A stretch of 64,000 bases of DNA from Rhizobium sp. N324 (GCF_001664485.1 NZ_CP013630.1:499001-563000); one strand, 5' to 3'; counted from the stretch's first letter, positions 26,570 to 36,246 are shown. Notes: generated by a model not told the origin, from the letters alone. A program made the numbers and translations.

Positions 26570-28270
26570 TCAGCCGCGCAGATCCTTGCGCAGGATCTTG
26601 CCAACCGGCGACTTCGGCAGCTCGGTGCGGAATTCGATGAAGCGCGGGCGTTTGTAATTGGTGAGATTGGCGATGCAATGGGCTTTCACCTCGGCCTCCG
26701 TCAGGTTCGGATCCTTCCTGACGACGAAGAGTTTGACCGCCTCGCCCGAATGCCCGTCCGGCACGCCGATCGCCGCCGCTTCGAGAATGCCGGCATGCAT
26801 GGCGGCGACCTCTTCGATCTCGTTCGGATAGACGTTGAAGCCGGAAACCAGGATCATGTCCTTCTTGCGGTCGACGATCTTGGTATAACCGCGTGCATCC
26901 ATGAAACCCATGTCGCCCGAGCGGAAATAGCCGTCGTCGGTCATCACCCGCGCCGTCTCCTCCGGCTTCTGCCAATAGCCGGCCATCACCTGCGGCCCGC
27001 GGATGCAGATCTCGCCGACATCACCAAGCGGCAGCGATTTTCCGTCCTCGTCGCGGATATCGAGATCGGTGGAGGGCATCGGCAGGCCGATCGAGCCGGT
27101 GAATTCGGGCGAATCGAACCGGTTGGCGGTGGCGACGGGCGCTGTCTCGGAAAGGCCGTAGCCCTCCGTTATCGCCGTGCCCGTCATCTTCAGCCAGCGT
27201 TCGGCGACCGGGCGCTGCACGGCCATGCCGCCGCCGAGCGACATGATCAGCGGGGAAAAGTCGAGCTTGGCAAAATCGGCATTGTTCATCAGCGCATTGA
27301 ACAGCGTGTTGAGCCCGGGGAAGATGTGCACATCGGACTTGCCGAATTCCTTGACGAGGCCGGGAATGTCGCGCGGATTGGCGATCAGGATGTTGCGGGC
27401 GCCGAGCGACATGCCCATCAGCGAATTCACCGTCAGCGCGAAGATGTGGTAGAGCGGCAAAGCGCAGAGGAAATTCAGCACCTCGGGCTGTTTCTTGCGC
27501 TCGAAGGCCGAGCGCAGCCAGAGCGACAGCTGCAGCTTGTTGGCAAGCAGATTTGCATGCGTCAGCACCGCGCCCTTGGCAACGCCGGTCGTGCCGCCGG
27601 TATATTGCAGGAAGGCGATATCGCTGCCGGCAAGCGTGACCGGCTGCAGCGTTTTTTTCGCTCCCTCGCGCAGCACCTGGCCGAAGCTTTTGTGCTGCGG
27701 GATCGACCAGGAGGGGACGAGTTTCTTCACCTTGCGCACGGCGAAATTGACAATCAGCCCCTTCAGCCCCAGCATTTCGCCGAGCGAGGTGACCACGACA
27801 TGGCGAAGGTCGGTCTTGTTCAGAACCTGCTCCACCGTGCGGGCGAAATTCTCCAGCACGAAGATCGCCTTGGCGCCGGAATCGCGCAGCTGGTGTTCGA
27901 GCTCGCGCGGCGTATAGAGCGGGTTGACGTTGACGACGACGAAGCCGGCCCTGAGGATGGCATAGGCCGCGACCGGGTTCTGCAAGACGTTCGGCATCAT
28001 CACCGCGACGCGGTCGCCTTTCTCCAGGCCGGTGCTCTGCAGCCAGGCTGCGACCTTGCGCGTCTGGCTCTCCAGTTCGCGATAGCTCATCGCCTTGCCC
28101 ATGCTGGCAAAGGCGGTCCGGTCGGCGTAACGGGCGCAGGATTTTTCGAGCAGTTCCGCCAGCGAGGCATGTTCCAGCGGCGGAAGCTCGGCCGGGACCA
28201 TCTCCGGATAGGCGGCAAGCCAGGGTTTTTCAGGCTTGGCCCCGTTCGGATGGACGGAAATGCTGTTCAT
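26570..28270 (-). CDS. fadD: Long-chain fatty-acid-CoA ligase
   Basis: The 566-aa member of the ANL adenylate-forming family starts at ATG 28270 after GGGAGAG. Motifs in order are the P-loop LQYTGGTTGVAKGAVLTH, the A4/A5 region ITEGYGLSETAPV, SGDMGFMDARGYTKIVDRKKDMI, VSGFNVYPNEIEEV and the C-terminal Lys in SPVGKILRKDLRG. It activates long-chain fatty acids to acyl-CoA at the inner membrane for beta-oxidation or lipid synthesis. Upstream at 28401 lies a TTGACG/CGTCAA dyad shared with the nitronate monooxygenase promoter at 55895. This suggests a common acyl-CoA/amino-acid catabolic regulator. Confidence 0.92.
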   Translation of the reverse strand: MNSISVHPNGAKPEKPWLAAYPEMVPAELPPLEHASLAELLEKSCARYADRTAFASMGKAMSYRELESQTRKVAAWLQSTGLEKGDRVAVMMPNVLQNPVAAYAILRAGFVVVNVNPLYTPRELEHQLRDSGAKAIFVLENFARTVEQVLNKTDLRHVVVTSLGEMLGLKGLIVNFAVRKVKKLVPSWSIPQHKSFGQVLREGAKKTLQPVTLAGSDIAFLQYTGGTTGVAKGAVLTHANLLANKLQLSLWLRSAFERKKQPEVLNFLCALPLYHIFALTVNSLMGMSLGARNILIANPRDIPGLVKEFGKSDVHIFPGLNTLFNALMNNADFAKLDFSPLIMSLGGGMAVQRPVAERWLKMTGTAITEGYGLSETAPVATANRFDSPEFTGSIGLPMPSTDLDIRDEDGKSLPLGDVGEICIRGPQVMAGYWQKPEETARVMTDDGYFRSGDMGFMDARGYTKIVDRKKDMILVSGFNVYPNEIEEVAAMHAGILEAAAIGVPDGHSGEAVKLFVVRKDPNLTEAEVKAHCIANLTNYKRPRFIEFRTELPKSPVGKILRKDLRG

Positions 28271-28400
28271 CGTGTCTCTCTCCCTTGCGGCCGCCGCGCC
28301 GACGATCGGTCGGCAGATCGACCGAAAGATCCTCCATCTTCAGTCCGGCAGCTTATGCCATTGCTCGAACGGTTCAAGCCGAATTGAAGCTATACTAACC

Positions 28401-28416
28401 TTGACGTAAACGTCAA
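28401..28416. promoter_or_regulatory. TTGACGTAAACGTCAA dyad upstream of fadD
   Basis: A 16-bp dyad with perfect TTGACG/CGTCAA arms, 131 bp upstream of the fadD start. Its core matches the sequence at 55895-55918. It resembles sites described for MerR-family LiuR-type regulators of branched-chain/fatty-acid catabolism in alphaproteobacteria. The regulator is not in the window. Confidence 0.6.
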
Positions 28417-28517
28417 CATTCGCCGACGGCGCGTTGATGCCGGGGAGGGGGAACTTTGAGTCCGCCATGACGTTGATCTTCCATACCCTATCCGAAAAAA
28501 CCAAAAGGAGATGCACA

Positions 28518-28910
28518 ATGCTGAATCAGGATACCGACGCCACCAGCCGCGACCCGAATGCCAAGGGCACACATTCGCTGATCGCCAGCGACCGCGTCGA
28601 AGGCACCCGGGTTTATGGCGCCGATGGCAGGCATATCGGCTCGATCGAGCGCCTGATCATCGGCAAGCTCGACGGCCGCGTCGCCTATGCCGTGCTGAGC
28701 TTCGGCGGCTTCCTGGGCATCGGTCACGACCACTATCCGCTGCCGTGGGAAAAGCTGAACTACGACACACAGCTCGACGGCTATCGCATCGACCTGACCA
28801 AGGAACAGATCGAAGGCGCCCCGAGCTACGCGGACGATGACGACAGCTGGTACAACGATAATGGCCGCCGAGTTTATGACTATTACGGCGTGCCGCCCTA
28901 CTGGATGTAA
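28518..28910 (+). CDS. PRC-barrel domain protein
   Basis: The 130-aa protein starts at ATG 28518 preceded by AAAGGAG. A longer upstream frame was rejected. The PRC-barrel covers about residues 20-95: ASDRVEGTRVYGADGRHIG, IERLIIGKLDGRVAYAVLSF, GHDHYPLPWEKL. A Tyr/Asp-rich tail ends DYYGVPPYWM. Stand-alone PRC-barrel proteins are abundant in rhizobia, often stress-induced, and without known activity. It is monocistronic with a clear terminator. Confidence 0.85.
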   Translation: MLNQDTDATSRDPNAKGTHSLIASDRVEGTRVYGADGRHIGSIERLIIGKLDGRVAYAVLSFGGFLGIGHDHYPLPWEKLNYDTQLDGYRIDLTKEQIEGAPSYADDDDSWYNDNGRRVYDYYGVPPYWM

Positions 28911-28933
28911 CCTCGTCCGCTAGGCTGAGCTGG

Positions 28934-28961
28934 AAGGCCCCGTGCGGTGCGGGGCCTTTTT
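28934..28961 (+). terminator. Rho-independent terminator of the PRC-barrel gene
   Basis: The AGGCCCCG / CGGGGCCT stem with a 7-nt loop is followed by TTTT, 24 bp after the stop codon. Confidence 0.85.
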
Positions 28962-28976
28962 GGTGTGCTGTTGGTT

Positions 28977-29116
28977 GCCCCTCACCCTAACCCTCTCCCC
29001 GTAAAAACGGGGAGAGGGGACGTGCCCTGCGAGACGTTGGTAAGGAACGGAGAGGTCGCGGCACGCCCCCTTCGCCCCGCGTGCGGGGAGAAGGTGCCGG
29101 CAGGCGGATGAGGGGC
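28977..29116 (+). repeat. Dispersed palindromic element, copy A4
   Basis: The 140-bp copy has the same ends as A1 (GCCCCTCACCC... to ...GGATGAGGGGC). It abuts the 3' end of the beta-mannosidase gene. Confidence 0.85.
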
Positions 29117-29119
29117 TTT

Positions 29120-31573
29120 TCACCGCCCTGCAACCAGATCATTGGCCGACCGCAGCACGGTACCGACGACAATGTCATTGGCCGAAATCACCTTCGCCGT
29201 CGCCACCGCAAACACATGGCTCTCGCCCGGCAGCAGCGTCACCAGCATCGTATCGACCACCGCATCCGGATCCAGCCGATCCGCCATCAGGCAGAGATCC
29301 TTGAGGAAATTCTCAGCCGTCACCTTGACTGCAAACCCGCCATCGATCCCGGTGACATCGACCGCCAGCCGCGGCACCGATAAGGCAAGCTCGATATCCT
29401 CGAGGAAATAATGAAAAGCCCGCCGGTCGAGCATCTCGACGACGATGACCTCCTCCTTCGGTAAGCCGGGTCTAACAATATCCTCGGGCAGCGGAAATTC
29501 CTTGGCCTCGAAGCGGTCGCAGAGCAGGCGCCAAAATTCGAATTCGGCCAGCACCGTGCCGTCGAGCCTCAGGCGTTTGCCGGCGATCTTCGCCCGCCAG
29601 AACAATGTGCGTTCATTGACCGCCACTGCTGCCAGTCCGCCGTCGCGCGGCTGGATCGTCAGCAGGCGGGGATCATAGGCGGCCTTCAGCGCATACCAGA
29701 GCGGCTTGCGGCGCCCGGCCGAATCAAGCGCCGCCCACGAGGTCACCGGCCAGCAATCGTTGAACTGCCAGACCACCGCACCCTTGCAGATATCACGGTG
29801 CGAGCGCATGTGCTCGACGGCGAAGCGGATGGCGCGGGCCTGGTTGAGCTGGGTGGCGAAGTGCCAGTCGTCCATCGTCTTCGGCTCCGGCAGATGGCCG
29901 GCGAGACCGCGGATCAGCTTGTCATTACCCTGCGTCGCCTTCTGATGATGGAAGACGCCGTTCGATTGCGGCGTCAGCGGCGCGTCATGCACGCTTTCTT
30001 CGATCGTCGCCCAGGCGGCCGGCGCCTGCCAGCCGAATTCGGAGCAGAAGCGCGGGATATGGTCGCGGTAGACCTCGTAACCGACATCGTTCCACACGTC
30101 CCAGATATGTTTGCAGCCATGGGCGTCGGCATTGGCCTCGATCTCCATCGAACCGGAATAGGGGCTGCCCGGATAATAGGGCCGGTCGGGATCGAGCTCG
30201 GCACAGAGCCGCGGCAGCAGGTCGAGATAATAGCCGAGCCCCCACGTCTCGCCGGCCTTGATGATCGGCCGCCAGCCCCATTCGTCGAAGCCCCAGATGT
30301 TTTCGTTGTTGCCGTTCCAGAGAACCAGCGAGGCATGCGGCATCAGCCGCACGACGTTGTCGCGCACTTCGGCCTCGACCTCACTCTTCAGCGGCTCCTC
30401 CTCGGGATAGGCGGCGCAGGCAAAGAGGAAATCCTGCCAGACCAGCATGCCCATGCGGTCGCAGGCCTCGTAGAATTCGTCGCGCTCGAAGATACCGCCG
30501 CCCCAGACGCGCAGCATGTGGATATTGGCGGCCTTCGCCTCCTCGATCCGCGCGGCGTAGCGCTCGGCCGTCACCCGCGAGGGGAAACAATCGTCGGGAA
30601 TCCAGTTCGCGCCGGCGATGAACAGCGGCACGTCGTTGATGACGAAGGTGAAGGCCGAGCCATGCGCGTCAGCTGCGGTGTCGAGCCTCAGCGAACGGAA
30701 ACCGAGTTCCCGCTGATAGGTGTCGAGCGGATCGCCGCCGGCATCGTCGATCAGTTCGAGCGTCAGGGGATAGAGCGGCTGGGCGCCGAGATGATGCGGC
30801 CACCAGAGTTTTGGCGAGGGCAGGCGAAGCTCGAAGGCGGCTATGTCTTCTCCGGCGCCGATCGCAACCGTCGTCGTCACGCCGCCGAGCGTCGCGACCA
30901 GCCGGCACGGCTTCACCTCGCCATGACGCGCCACCTTCGCATGGATCTTCACCAGCCCGTCGCCACCGGCAAGCGTTGCCGAAACCCTTGTCTCGGCAAG
31001 CCGCGCCCGATCCCAGCTTTCCAGCCTGACCGGTTTCCACAGGCCCGCCGTCACCAGCGTCGGCCCCCAGTCCCAGCCGAAGTTGCAGGCCATCTTGCGC
31101 ATCAGATTGCCCGGTCCCGGATAATTGTTGGGCCGGTAGCCGTAGTGTTTTTCCATCTCCGCGCCATAGGCGTAGGCGGAGCGGAAGCTGACGGTGAGTT
31201 CGTTGGCGCCTGTTTTCAGAAGCCCGGAAACATCGAAACGATAGGTGCGATGCATGTTGAAGCTGCGGCCGACCTCTTCGCCGTTCAGCGCAATCACTGC
31301 GACCGTATCGAGCCCGTCGAAGACGAGTTCCTGCACCCTGCCATCATCAGGCACGGCCTCGAACGTGCAGCGATAGGTCCAGTCGGTCTTGCCGATCCAG
31401 TCGTTGGTGATCTCGTTGACGTCGATATAGGGATCGGGGATCAGCCGGCTGGCGAGAAGGTCGAGGTGCACGCAGCCCGGCACCGTCGCGGGGATCGTAT
31501 CAGGCAGGCCCGGTCTTCCTGTATCGTTGCAGTGAAGCGTCCAGCCGGAATTGAGCTCGGTCTTTTCGATCAT
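29120..31573 (-). CDS. Beta-mannosidase, glycoside hydrolase family 2
   Basis: The protein is 817 aa from ATG 31573 (AGGA 7-10 nt upstream). The frame can begin at TTG 31576. It has the N-terminal GH2 sugar-binding domain (WTYRCTFE.., VFDGLDTVAVIALNGEEVG), HYGYRPNNYPGPGNLMRKM and NFGWDWGPTL, which is characteristic of beta-mannosidases. The acid/base Glu is in LVLWNGNNENIWGFDEW and the probable nucleophile Glu in FCSEFGWQAPAAW. There is no signal peptide, so it acts on imported manno-oligosaccharides in the cytosol. It is the last gene after VOC and osmoprotectant transporter genes on the same strand, with only a 9-bp gap to the VOC gene. Confidence 0.92.
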   Translation of the reverse strand: MIEKTELNSGWTLHCNDTGRPGLPDTIPATVPGCVHLDLLASRLIPDPYIDVNEITNDWIGKTDWTYRCTFEAVPDDGRVQELVFDGLDTVAVIALNGEEVGRSFNMHRTYRFDVSGLLKTGANELTVSFRSAYAYGAEMEKHYGYRPNNYPGPGNLMRKMACNFGWDWGPTLVTAGLWKPVRLESWDRARLAETRVSATLAGGDGLVKIHAKVARHGEVKPCRLVATLGGVTTTVAIGAGEDIAAFELRLPSPKLWWPHHLGAQPLYPLTLELIDDAGGDPLDTYQRELGFRSLRLDTAADAHGSAFTFVINDVPLFIAGANWIPDDCFPSRVTAERYAARIEEAKAANIHMLRVWGGGIFERDEFYEACDRMGMLVWQDFLFACAAYPEEEPLKSEVEAEVRDNVVRLMPHASLVLWNGNNENIWGFDEWGWRPIIKAGETWGLGYYLDLLPRLCAELDPDRPYYPGSPYSGSMEIEANADAHGCKHIWDVWNDVGYEVYRDHIPRFCSEFGWQAPAAWATIEESVHDAPLTPQSNGVFHHQKATQGNDKLIRGLAGHLPEPKTMDDWHFATQLNQARAIRFAVEHMRSHRDICKGAVVWQFNDCWPVTSWAALDSAGRRKPLWYALKAAYDPRLLTIQPRDGGLAAVAVNERTLFWRAKIAGKRLRLDGTVLAEFEFWRLLCDRFEAKEFPLPEDIVRPGLPKEEVIVVEMLDRRAFHYFLEDIELALSVPRLAVDVTGIDGGFAVKVTAENFLKDLCLMADRLDPDAVVDTMLVTLLPGESHVFAVATAKVISANDIVVGTVLRSANDLVAGR

Positions 31574-31582
31574 CAAATATTC

Positions 31583-31978
31583 CTAGAGAAACCGGCCGTG
31601 ACGCTGCAGCACTTCGATCTTGTAGCCGTCGGGATCGGTGACGAAGAAGAACAGGCCGAAGAGTTTGCCGTCGCGGTTGAGTTCCACCAGCTGACCCGGC
31701 TTCAGCCCCAGCTTCGACAGCCGTTCACGCTCGACGGTCACCTCCTCGACGGAGACGGCGAGATGGCCGTAGGCATTGCCCAGATCGTAGGGTTCGCTCC
31801 GGCCCTTGTTGACCGTCAGCTCCAGTTCGAAGCCGGTCTCTGCATTGCTGAGATAGATCAGCGTGAAGGTTTCGAAATCGACGCGGTCGGCGACCGAAAG
31901 GCCGAAGGCCTTGCTGTAGAATGCGACCGAGCGCGCCTCGTCGAGAACGCGGATCATCGAGTGGATCATCTTTGCCAA
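31583..31978 (-). CDS. VOC-family (lactoylglutathione lyase-like) protein
   Basis: The 131-aa protein opens AKMIHSMIRVLDEARSVAFY with TTG as start after GGGAGGCAG. An ATG three codons in is the alternative. It shows two beta-alpha-beta-beta-beta modules: FYSKAFGLSVADRVDFETF, LYGHLAVSVEEV and the C-terminal VTDPDGYKIEVLQRHG. The His of MIHSMIRV, Glu of FELELT, His of GHLAVS and Glu of KIEVLQ fit the glyoxalase I metal set. This makes methylglyoxal detoxification plausible. It lies between the osmoprotectant transporter and the mannosidase genes. Confidence 0.85.
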   Translation of the reverse strand: MAKMIHSMIRVLDEARSVAFYSKAFGLSVADRVDFETFTLIYLSNAETGFELELTVNKGRSEPYDLGNAYGHLAVSVEEVTVERERLSKLGLKPGQLVELNRDGKLFGLFFFVTDPDGYKIEVLQRHGRFL

Positions 31979-32025
31979 TTCTGCCTCCCATTCTTTCGGT
32001 CACAGCAGTCTTGGTAGCGGTCCTT

Positions 32026-32775
32026 TCACGCCGGGCGCAAGCCGATTCTTCGGGTGATCGCCGCTTCGACAAGGCCCATGGCATCATAGATCAGCACCGC
32101 CATCAGGCCGACGATCAGCCCGCCCTGCAGGATGAAGGCGGTATTGTCGGAAATCAGCCCGGCGATGATCACCTCGCCGAGGCCCTTTGCCGCCACCGTC
32201 GAGCCGATCGTCGCCGTGCCGATATTGATGACGGTGGCGACCTTCAGTCCTTCGAGGATCAGCGGCAGGGCGAGCGGCAGTTCGACGCGCAACAGCCGCT
32301 GCGTGGCACTCATGCCCATGCCGTCGGCGGCATCGAGCACCTGCGGCGACACCTGTTTGAGGCCGGCGACGGTGTTTTCGAAGATCGGCAGCAGGCCGTA
32401 GAGAAACAGCGCGATCAGCGTCGGCATGGCGCCGAAGCCGGTGGCGGGCACGGCGAGCGCCAGCACCGCGACCGGCGGAAAGGTCTGCCCGGCATTGGCA
32501 ATCGCCCGCGACAGCGGCAGGAAATCCGCGCCGCTTTCGCGGGTGACGAAGATGCCGCCGAGCACGGCGAGCACGGCGCTGCAGACGATCGATCCGATGA
32601 CGAGCTGCAGATGGCCGGCGGCGAGCGAGGCAAGGCTGTTCTGCGTATAGACGGCCGGCGCATTGTTGCTGGTCAGCGGCGTCAGCAGGAAGGAAAGCCA
32701 CTCGGTCCTGAACAGCAGGATCAACAGCAGGGCGAGCGCCGCCAGGCGGAAGAGATTGGCGACGAGGAGTTTCAT
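32026..32775 (-). CDS. Osmoprotectant ABC transporter permease (OpuCB/YehW-like)
   Basis: From ATG 32775, which overlaps the ATPase stop as ATGA, the protein is 249 aa. It has about six hydrophobic helices and the BPD_transp_1 loop DAADGMGMSATQRLLRVELPLALPLIL (given in two parts: DAADGMGMSA, LLRVELPLALPLI), where the permease contacts the ATPase. Longer upstream frames lie within the ATPase gene and were rejected. It is the third gene after the binding protein and long permease; the order corresponds to E. coli yehZYXW. Confidence 0.9.
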   Translation of the reverse strand: MKLLVANLFRLAALALLLILLFRTEWLSFLLTPLTSNNAPAVYTQNSLASLAAGHLQLVIGSIVCSAVLAVLGGIFVTRESGADFLPLSRAIANAGQTFPPVAVLALAVPATGFGAMPTLIALFLYGLLPIFENTVAGLKQVSPQVLDAADGMGMSATQRLLRVELPLALPLILEGLKVATVINIGTATIGSTVAAKGLGEVIIAGLISDNTAFILQGGLIVGLMAVLIYDAMGLVEAAITRRIGLRPA

Positions 32776-33716
32776 GCCTTGCGGCCCAGTTCGAGCAGCC
32801 GCGTCACCGAAATCGATCCCACCGGCGCCTTTTCGCCATCCTGCACCGCCGCCTCGTCGACCCCCTGCCAGATCATTTCGGCGAGCGCGTCGCGCAGGCT
32901 GAGCGACTGCGGCAGGGCATAGGCAAGCCCGCTCTTGGCCGGTTCCATGCTCTCCTTCAGCGGCAGCAGCGACATCAGCTTCAGCGCCCGGTCGGAGGTG
33001 CCGGTCAATTGCTGGACGAAGGGATCGGCGGGTTCGGTGAGGATCTTTTCCGGGGTCGAGCATTGCAGCAGCCGGCCCTCGCTCATCACAGCGATCTGGT
33101 TGCCGAGATGGAAGGCCTCGTCCATGTCGTGGGTGACGAGAATGATGGTGGTGCCGAACTGTTTCTGGATCGCCAGCAGGTCGTCCTGTGCTTTGCCGCG
33201 GATGACGGGATCGAGCGCCCCGAAGGGTTCGTCCATCAACAGCAGTTCCGGTTCTGCCGCCAGCGCCCGGGCGACCCCGACGCGCTGCTGCTGGCCGCCG
33301 GACAGTTGGTGCGGATATTTGTCGGCGAAGTTTGCCGGATCGAGATTGAACAGCCCGAGCAGTTCCTCGACGCGCCTGGAAATACGTGCGGAATCCCAAT
33401 CGAGAAGCTGCGGCACGGTGGCGATATTCTGCGCCACGGTGCGGTGCGGGAAAAGGCCGTGCCCCTGGATGGCGTAGCCGATCCGGCGGCGAAGCTCGGT
33501 CACCTCGACGTCCATGACGTTCTGCCCGCCGACGAAGATCTGGCCCTCGGTGATCGGCACCAGCCGGTTGATCATCCGCATCAGCGTCGATTTGCCGGAG
33601 CCCGACGTGCCGACGATGACGGTGATCTCACCCTTTTCGACCTGCATCGAGACATTGTCGACGACGGTGGCGGCGCCATAGCGCTTGGTGACGTTGCTGA
33701 TCTCGATCATGCTCAT
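32772..33716 (-). CDS. Osmoprotectant ABC transporter ATP-binding protein (OpuCA/YehX-like)
   Basis: Starting at ATG 33716, which overlaps the upstream stop as ATGA, the protein is 314 aa. It has Walker A VGTSGSGKST, the Q-loop region, signature LSGGQQQRVGVARA, Walker B LLLMDEPFGALDP and H-loop THD. The IRRIGYAIQGHGLFPHRTV-like segment (RIGYAIQGHGLFPHRTVAQN) is typical of quaternary-amine transport ATPases. A C-terminal extension of about 80 residues follows, without a full CBS pair. Confidence 0.92.
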   Translation of the reverse strand: MSMIEISNVTKRYGAATVVDNVSMQVEKGEITVIVGTSGSGKSTLMRMINRLVPITEGQIFVGGQNVMDVEVTELRRRIGYAIQGHGLFPHRTVAQNIATVPQLLDWDSARISRRVEELLGLFNLDPANFADKYPHQLSGGQQQRVGVARALAAEPELLLMDEPFGALDPVIRGKAQDDLLAIQKQFGTTIILVTHDMDEAFHLGNQIAVMSEGRLLQCSTPEKILTEPADPFVQQLTGTSDRALKLMSLLPLKESMEPAKSGLAYALPQSLSLRDALAEMIWQGVDEAAVQDGEKAPVGSISVTRLLELGRKA

Positions 33717-34879
33717 GCGGCGGATCCCCGAATGCTGTCGATGACCGCATCGAGGATGACGGCCGATGAAAAGGCGAAGAAGACGGTCGGCACGGCGCCG
33801 AGCAGGACGAGATCCATGGCCGTCTGGCCGAGGCCCTGGAAGATGAAGATGCCGAAGCCGCCGCCGCCGATCAGCGCCGCGATCGTCACCATGCCGATCG
33901 CCTGCACCAGCACGATGCGGATGCCGGTGAGGATGACGGGAAAGGCGAGCGGCATGTCGATGCCGGTGAGGATCTGCCGGCGCGTCAGCCCCATGCCGGC
34001 CGCCGCATCGCGCACCGAAGGATCGACGCCCTGCAGGCCGACGACGGTATTGGCGACGATCGGCAGCAGCGAATAGAGCACAAGTGCGATCAAGGCAGGC
34101 GCCGTGCCGATGCCGCGAATGCCGATCGCTGATGCCAGCGGCACATGGGTGGCGAGATAACCGAGCGGCAGCATCAAGAGGCCGAAGAGCGCCAGGCTCG
34201 GGATGGTCTGGATCAGGCTCAAGCCCTGCAGCACGATCGCCCGCAGCTTCGGCACCCAGAAGCAGAGGATGCCGAGCGGCAGGCCGAGGATGATGGCAAT
34301 GGCAAGCGAGCCGAAGGCGAGCAGCAGATGCGAGAGTGCCTCGGTCTCGAACTGCGGCGCCCGCGTCGAAAATTCCTTCATGATCGACAGGCTGTCGAGC
34401 AGGCCTGAAGACAGCGAGATGAAGAGCAGCGCCGTATAGGCCGCAAGCGCTGCGACCCGCATCCACGGCGCCAGCCTTATCTTCACCAGCGCATCGGAGA
34501 TGACGAGCCCGATCACCGCAAACAGCACCCAGAAACCGCCGCCGGGCGTCATGCGCGCCACGGTGCTGCCGGGCGGCGTCGCCGCAGTCGAGGTGAGGCC
34601 GATCGCAACGACCAGCGCCGCGAGGCAGATTGTGGCGATGACGAGCCGCGCCATTGCGCTGCGGAGAAACAGCGCGGCGAAGCCGGTGAGAATGAGAAGC
34701 GCGGTCAGGATGACGACGGAGGGCTGGGGAAGAAGCTGCGTCAGCAGCATCGGCTTGCCGGCGGCAATGCGGTTCGCCTTGACGTAGATGAAGGGCATCA
34801 ATGCCGTCGCCGCAATGCCGCCCGCCACCAGAACCACGCCGAGCCGGTCCAGCCTGCGGACCGCTGAGGTTTCTTCCAT
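33713..34879 (-). CDS. Osmoprotectant ABC transporter permease with extra N-terminal membrane domain (YehY-like)
   Basis: The protein is 388 aa from ATG 34879. A TTG at 34927 is possible but less likely. The first about 180 residues hold five hydrophobic helices not found in simple permeases, and the BPD_transp_1 domain follows. This domain has the ATPase-contact loop DAAAGMGLTRRQILTGIDMP. E. coli YehY has the same long form. Together with the shorter permease at 32026 it should make the heterodimeric channel. Confidence 0.9.
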   Translation of the reverse strand: MEETSAVRRLDRLGVVLVAGGIAATALMPFIYVKANRIAAGKPMLLTQLLPQPSVVILTALLILTGFAALFLRSAMARLVIATICLAALVVAIGLTSTAATPPGSTVARMTPGGGFWVLFAVIGLVISDALVKIRLAPWMRVAALAAYTALLFISLSSGLLDSLSIMKEFSTRAPQFETEALSHLLLAFGSLAIAIILGLPLGILCFWVPKLRAIVLQGLSLIQTIPSLALFGLLMLPLGYLATHVPLASAIGIRGIGTAPALIALVLYSLLPIVANTVVGLQGVDPSVRDAAAGMGLTRRQILTGIDMPLAFPVILTGIRIVLVQAIGMVTIAALIGGGGFGIFIFQGLGQTAMDLVLLGAVPTVFFAFSSAVILDAVIDSIRGSAA

Positions 34880-34966
34880 CAAATCAACCCTGTCTGACCA
34901 GTCCCGTCCGGCCAACCCTATCAGCAAAGGGAGGCTCCGCCCGCAGTCGGGCGGAGCGAGCGATGA

Positions 34967-35875
34967 TTATTTCAGGAAGCCTTTTTCCTTGAGATAGGCT
35001 TCTGCGACGGATTTCGCCGGCTCGCCATCGACCTGGATCTTGGCGTTGAGCTTGCGCAACTCGTCGGCGGTCAGGCTCTTGAAGATCGGCGAAAGCACTT
35101 CCTCGATCTTCGGATTGGCCTTCAGCACCTCTTCGCGGATGATCGGCGTCGGTGCATAGACCTGCTGCACGTTCTTGTCGTCTTCGAGAACCGTCAGTTC
35201 GGCCGCTTCGATCGCGCCGTCCGTGCCGTAGACCATGGCGGTGTTGACGCCGTTCGTCTGGTCTGCTGCCGCCTTGATCGTCGCCGCCGTGTCGCCGCCG
35301 GAGAGCACGACCATCTGGTCGGGCTTCAGCTGGAAACCGTAGGTGGTCTGGAAGGCGGGAAGCGCGCCGGCCGAATTGACGAATTCGGAAGACGCCGCAA
35401 GCTTGGCGCTGCCGCCGCCGGCAACCCACTTGCCGAAGTCGGTGAGGCTCTTCAGCTTGTTCGGCTCGGCGACGTCGTTGCGCACGGCGAGCGCCCAGGT
35501 GTTGTTAGCCGGCGACGGCGTCAGCCAGACGATCTTGTTGGCATCGTAATCGAGCTTCTTCGCCAGTTCATAACCTTGGTCGATATTCTTCCAGGCGGCG
35601 TCATCGGCCTTGTTGAAGAAGAAGCCGGCATTGCCGGTATATTCGGGATAGATGTCGATTTCACCTGCAGTGATCGCCTTGCGCACGACCGGCGTGGCCC
35701 CGAGCGCGATGCGGTCCTGCGTCTTGATGCCGTTGGCTTCGAGCGCAAGTGCGATGACATTGCCGAGCAGCGTGCCCTCCGTGTCGATCTTCGACGAGAC
35801 GACGACATCCGCGGCATGGGCCGCACCCGCCGCGAAGGCGGAGAGCGAGACGGCGAGTGCGAGTTTCTTCAGCAT
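34967..35875 (-). CDS. Osmoprotectant-binding periplasmic protein (OsmF/YehZ/OpuCC-like)
   Basis: The 302-aa precursor has a signal peptide (MLKKLALAVSLSAFAAGAAHA, cleavage about residue 21). It also shows the OpuAC-type fold features VVVSSKIDTEGTLLGNVIALA, the YPEYTGNAG motif and TPSPANNTWALAVR. YPEYTGN is characteristic of the glycine betaine/choline/osmoprotectant binding family. It heads the four-gene transporter operon on the minus strand. Confidence 0.92.
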   Translation of the reverse strand: MLKKLALAVSLSAFAAGAAHAADVVVSSKIDTEGTLLGNVIALALEANGIKTQDRIALGATPVVRKAITAGEIDIYPEYTGNAGFFFNKADDAAWKNIDQGYELAKKLDYDANKIVWLTPSPANNTWALAVRNDVAEPNKLKSLTDFGKWVAGGGSAKLAASSEFVNSAGALPAFQTTYGFQLKPDQMVVLSGGDTAATIKAAADQTNGVNTAMVYGTDGAIEAAELTVLEDDKNVQQVYAPTPIIREEVLKANPKIEEVLSPIFKSLTADELRKLNAKIQVDGEPAKSVAEAYLKEKGFLK

Positions 35876-36246
35876 GGAAAGTCCCCTTCGTTAACACCGT
35901 TGAAAATGGCGCAAACCTCGGCGGGAGGCCTGCGCACGCAGAAAATCCGCCGGCACCGGGACCACAGGGGCCGCCATGCCGGAATTGCGTGCGTCATGGA
36001 AATAGCGTGCACGCTCGAAAAATCGATGCAAGCCCCCTCCAGTATTTGCCGTCGCGGCACGATTATGGCGGCGAATGCGCCTCCGCGCGCGAAAACGCAT
36101 TCCCTTTTCCAGGGCCGGCGCGATTTGTTTTTGTCCCCTTGCGTGTTTCCACGATGGTCCGGTGCTCTTGCGCGGATTGCCGCCGCCCGGATTTCTTATG
36201 GTGGAAACGATAGTCCGGCTCTGCTGATGCAGGGATATCTTTTTTC
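35876..36246. other. Divergent promoter region between osmoprotectant operon and LysR-type gene
   Basis: 371 bp without a gene. A partial direct repeat occurs: CACGATGGTCCGG near 36149 and AACGATAGTCCGG near 36206, both upstream of the LysR-type start. It could be a regulator site. No clear -10/-35 pair was identified. Confidence 0.4.

Noticed and set aside
29798..32017. Long plus-strand open frame (739 aa) opposite beta-mannosidase and VOC genes
   Set aside because: It spans two real genes on the other strand and shows no recognisable motif.
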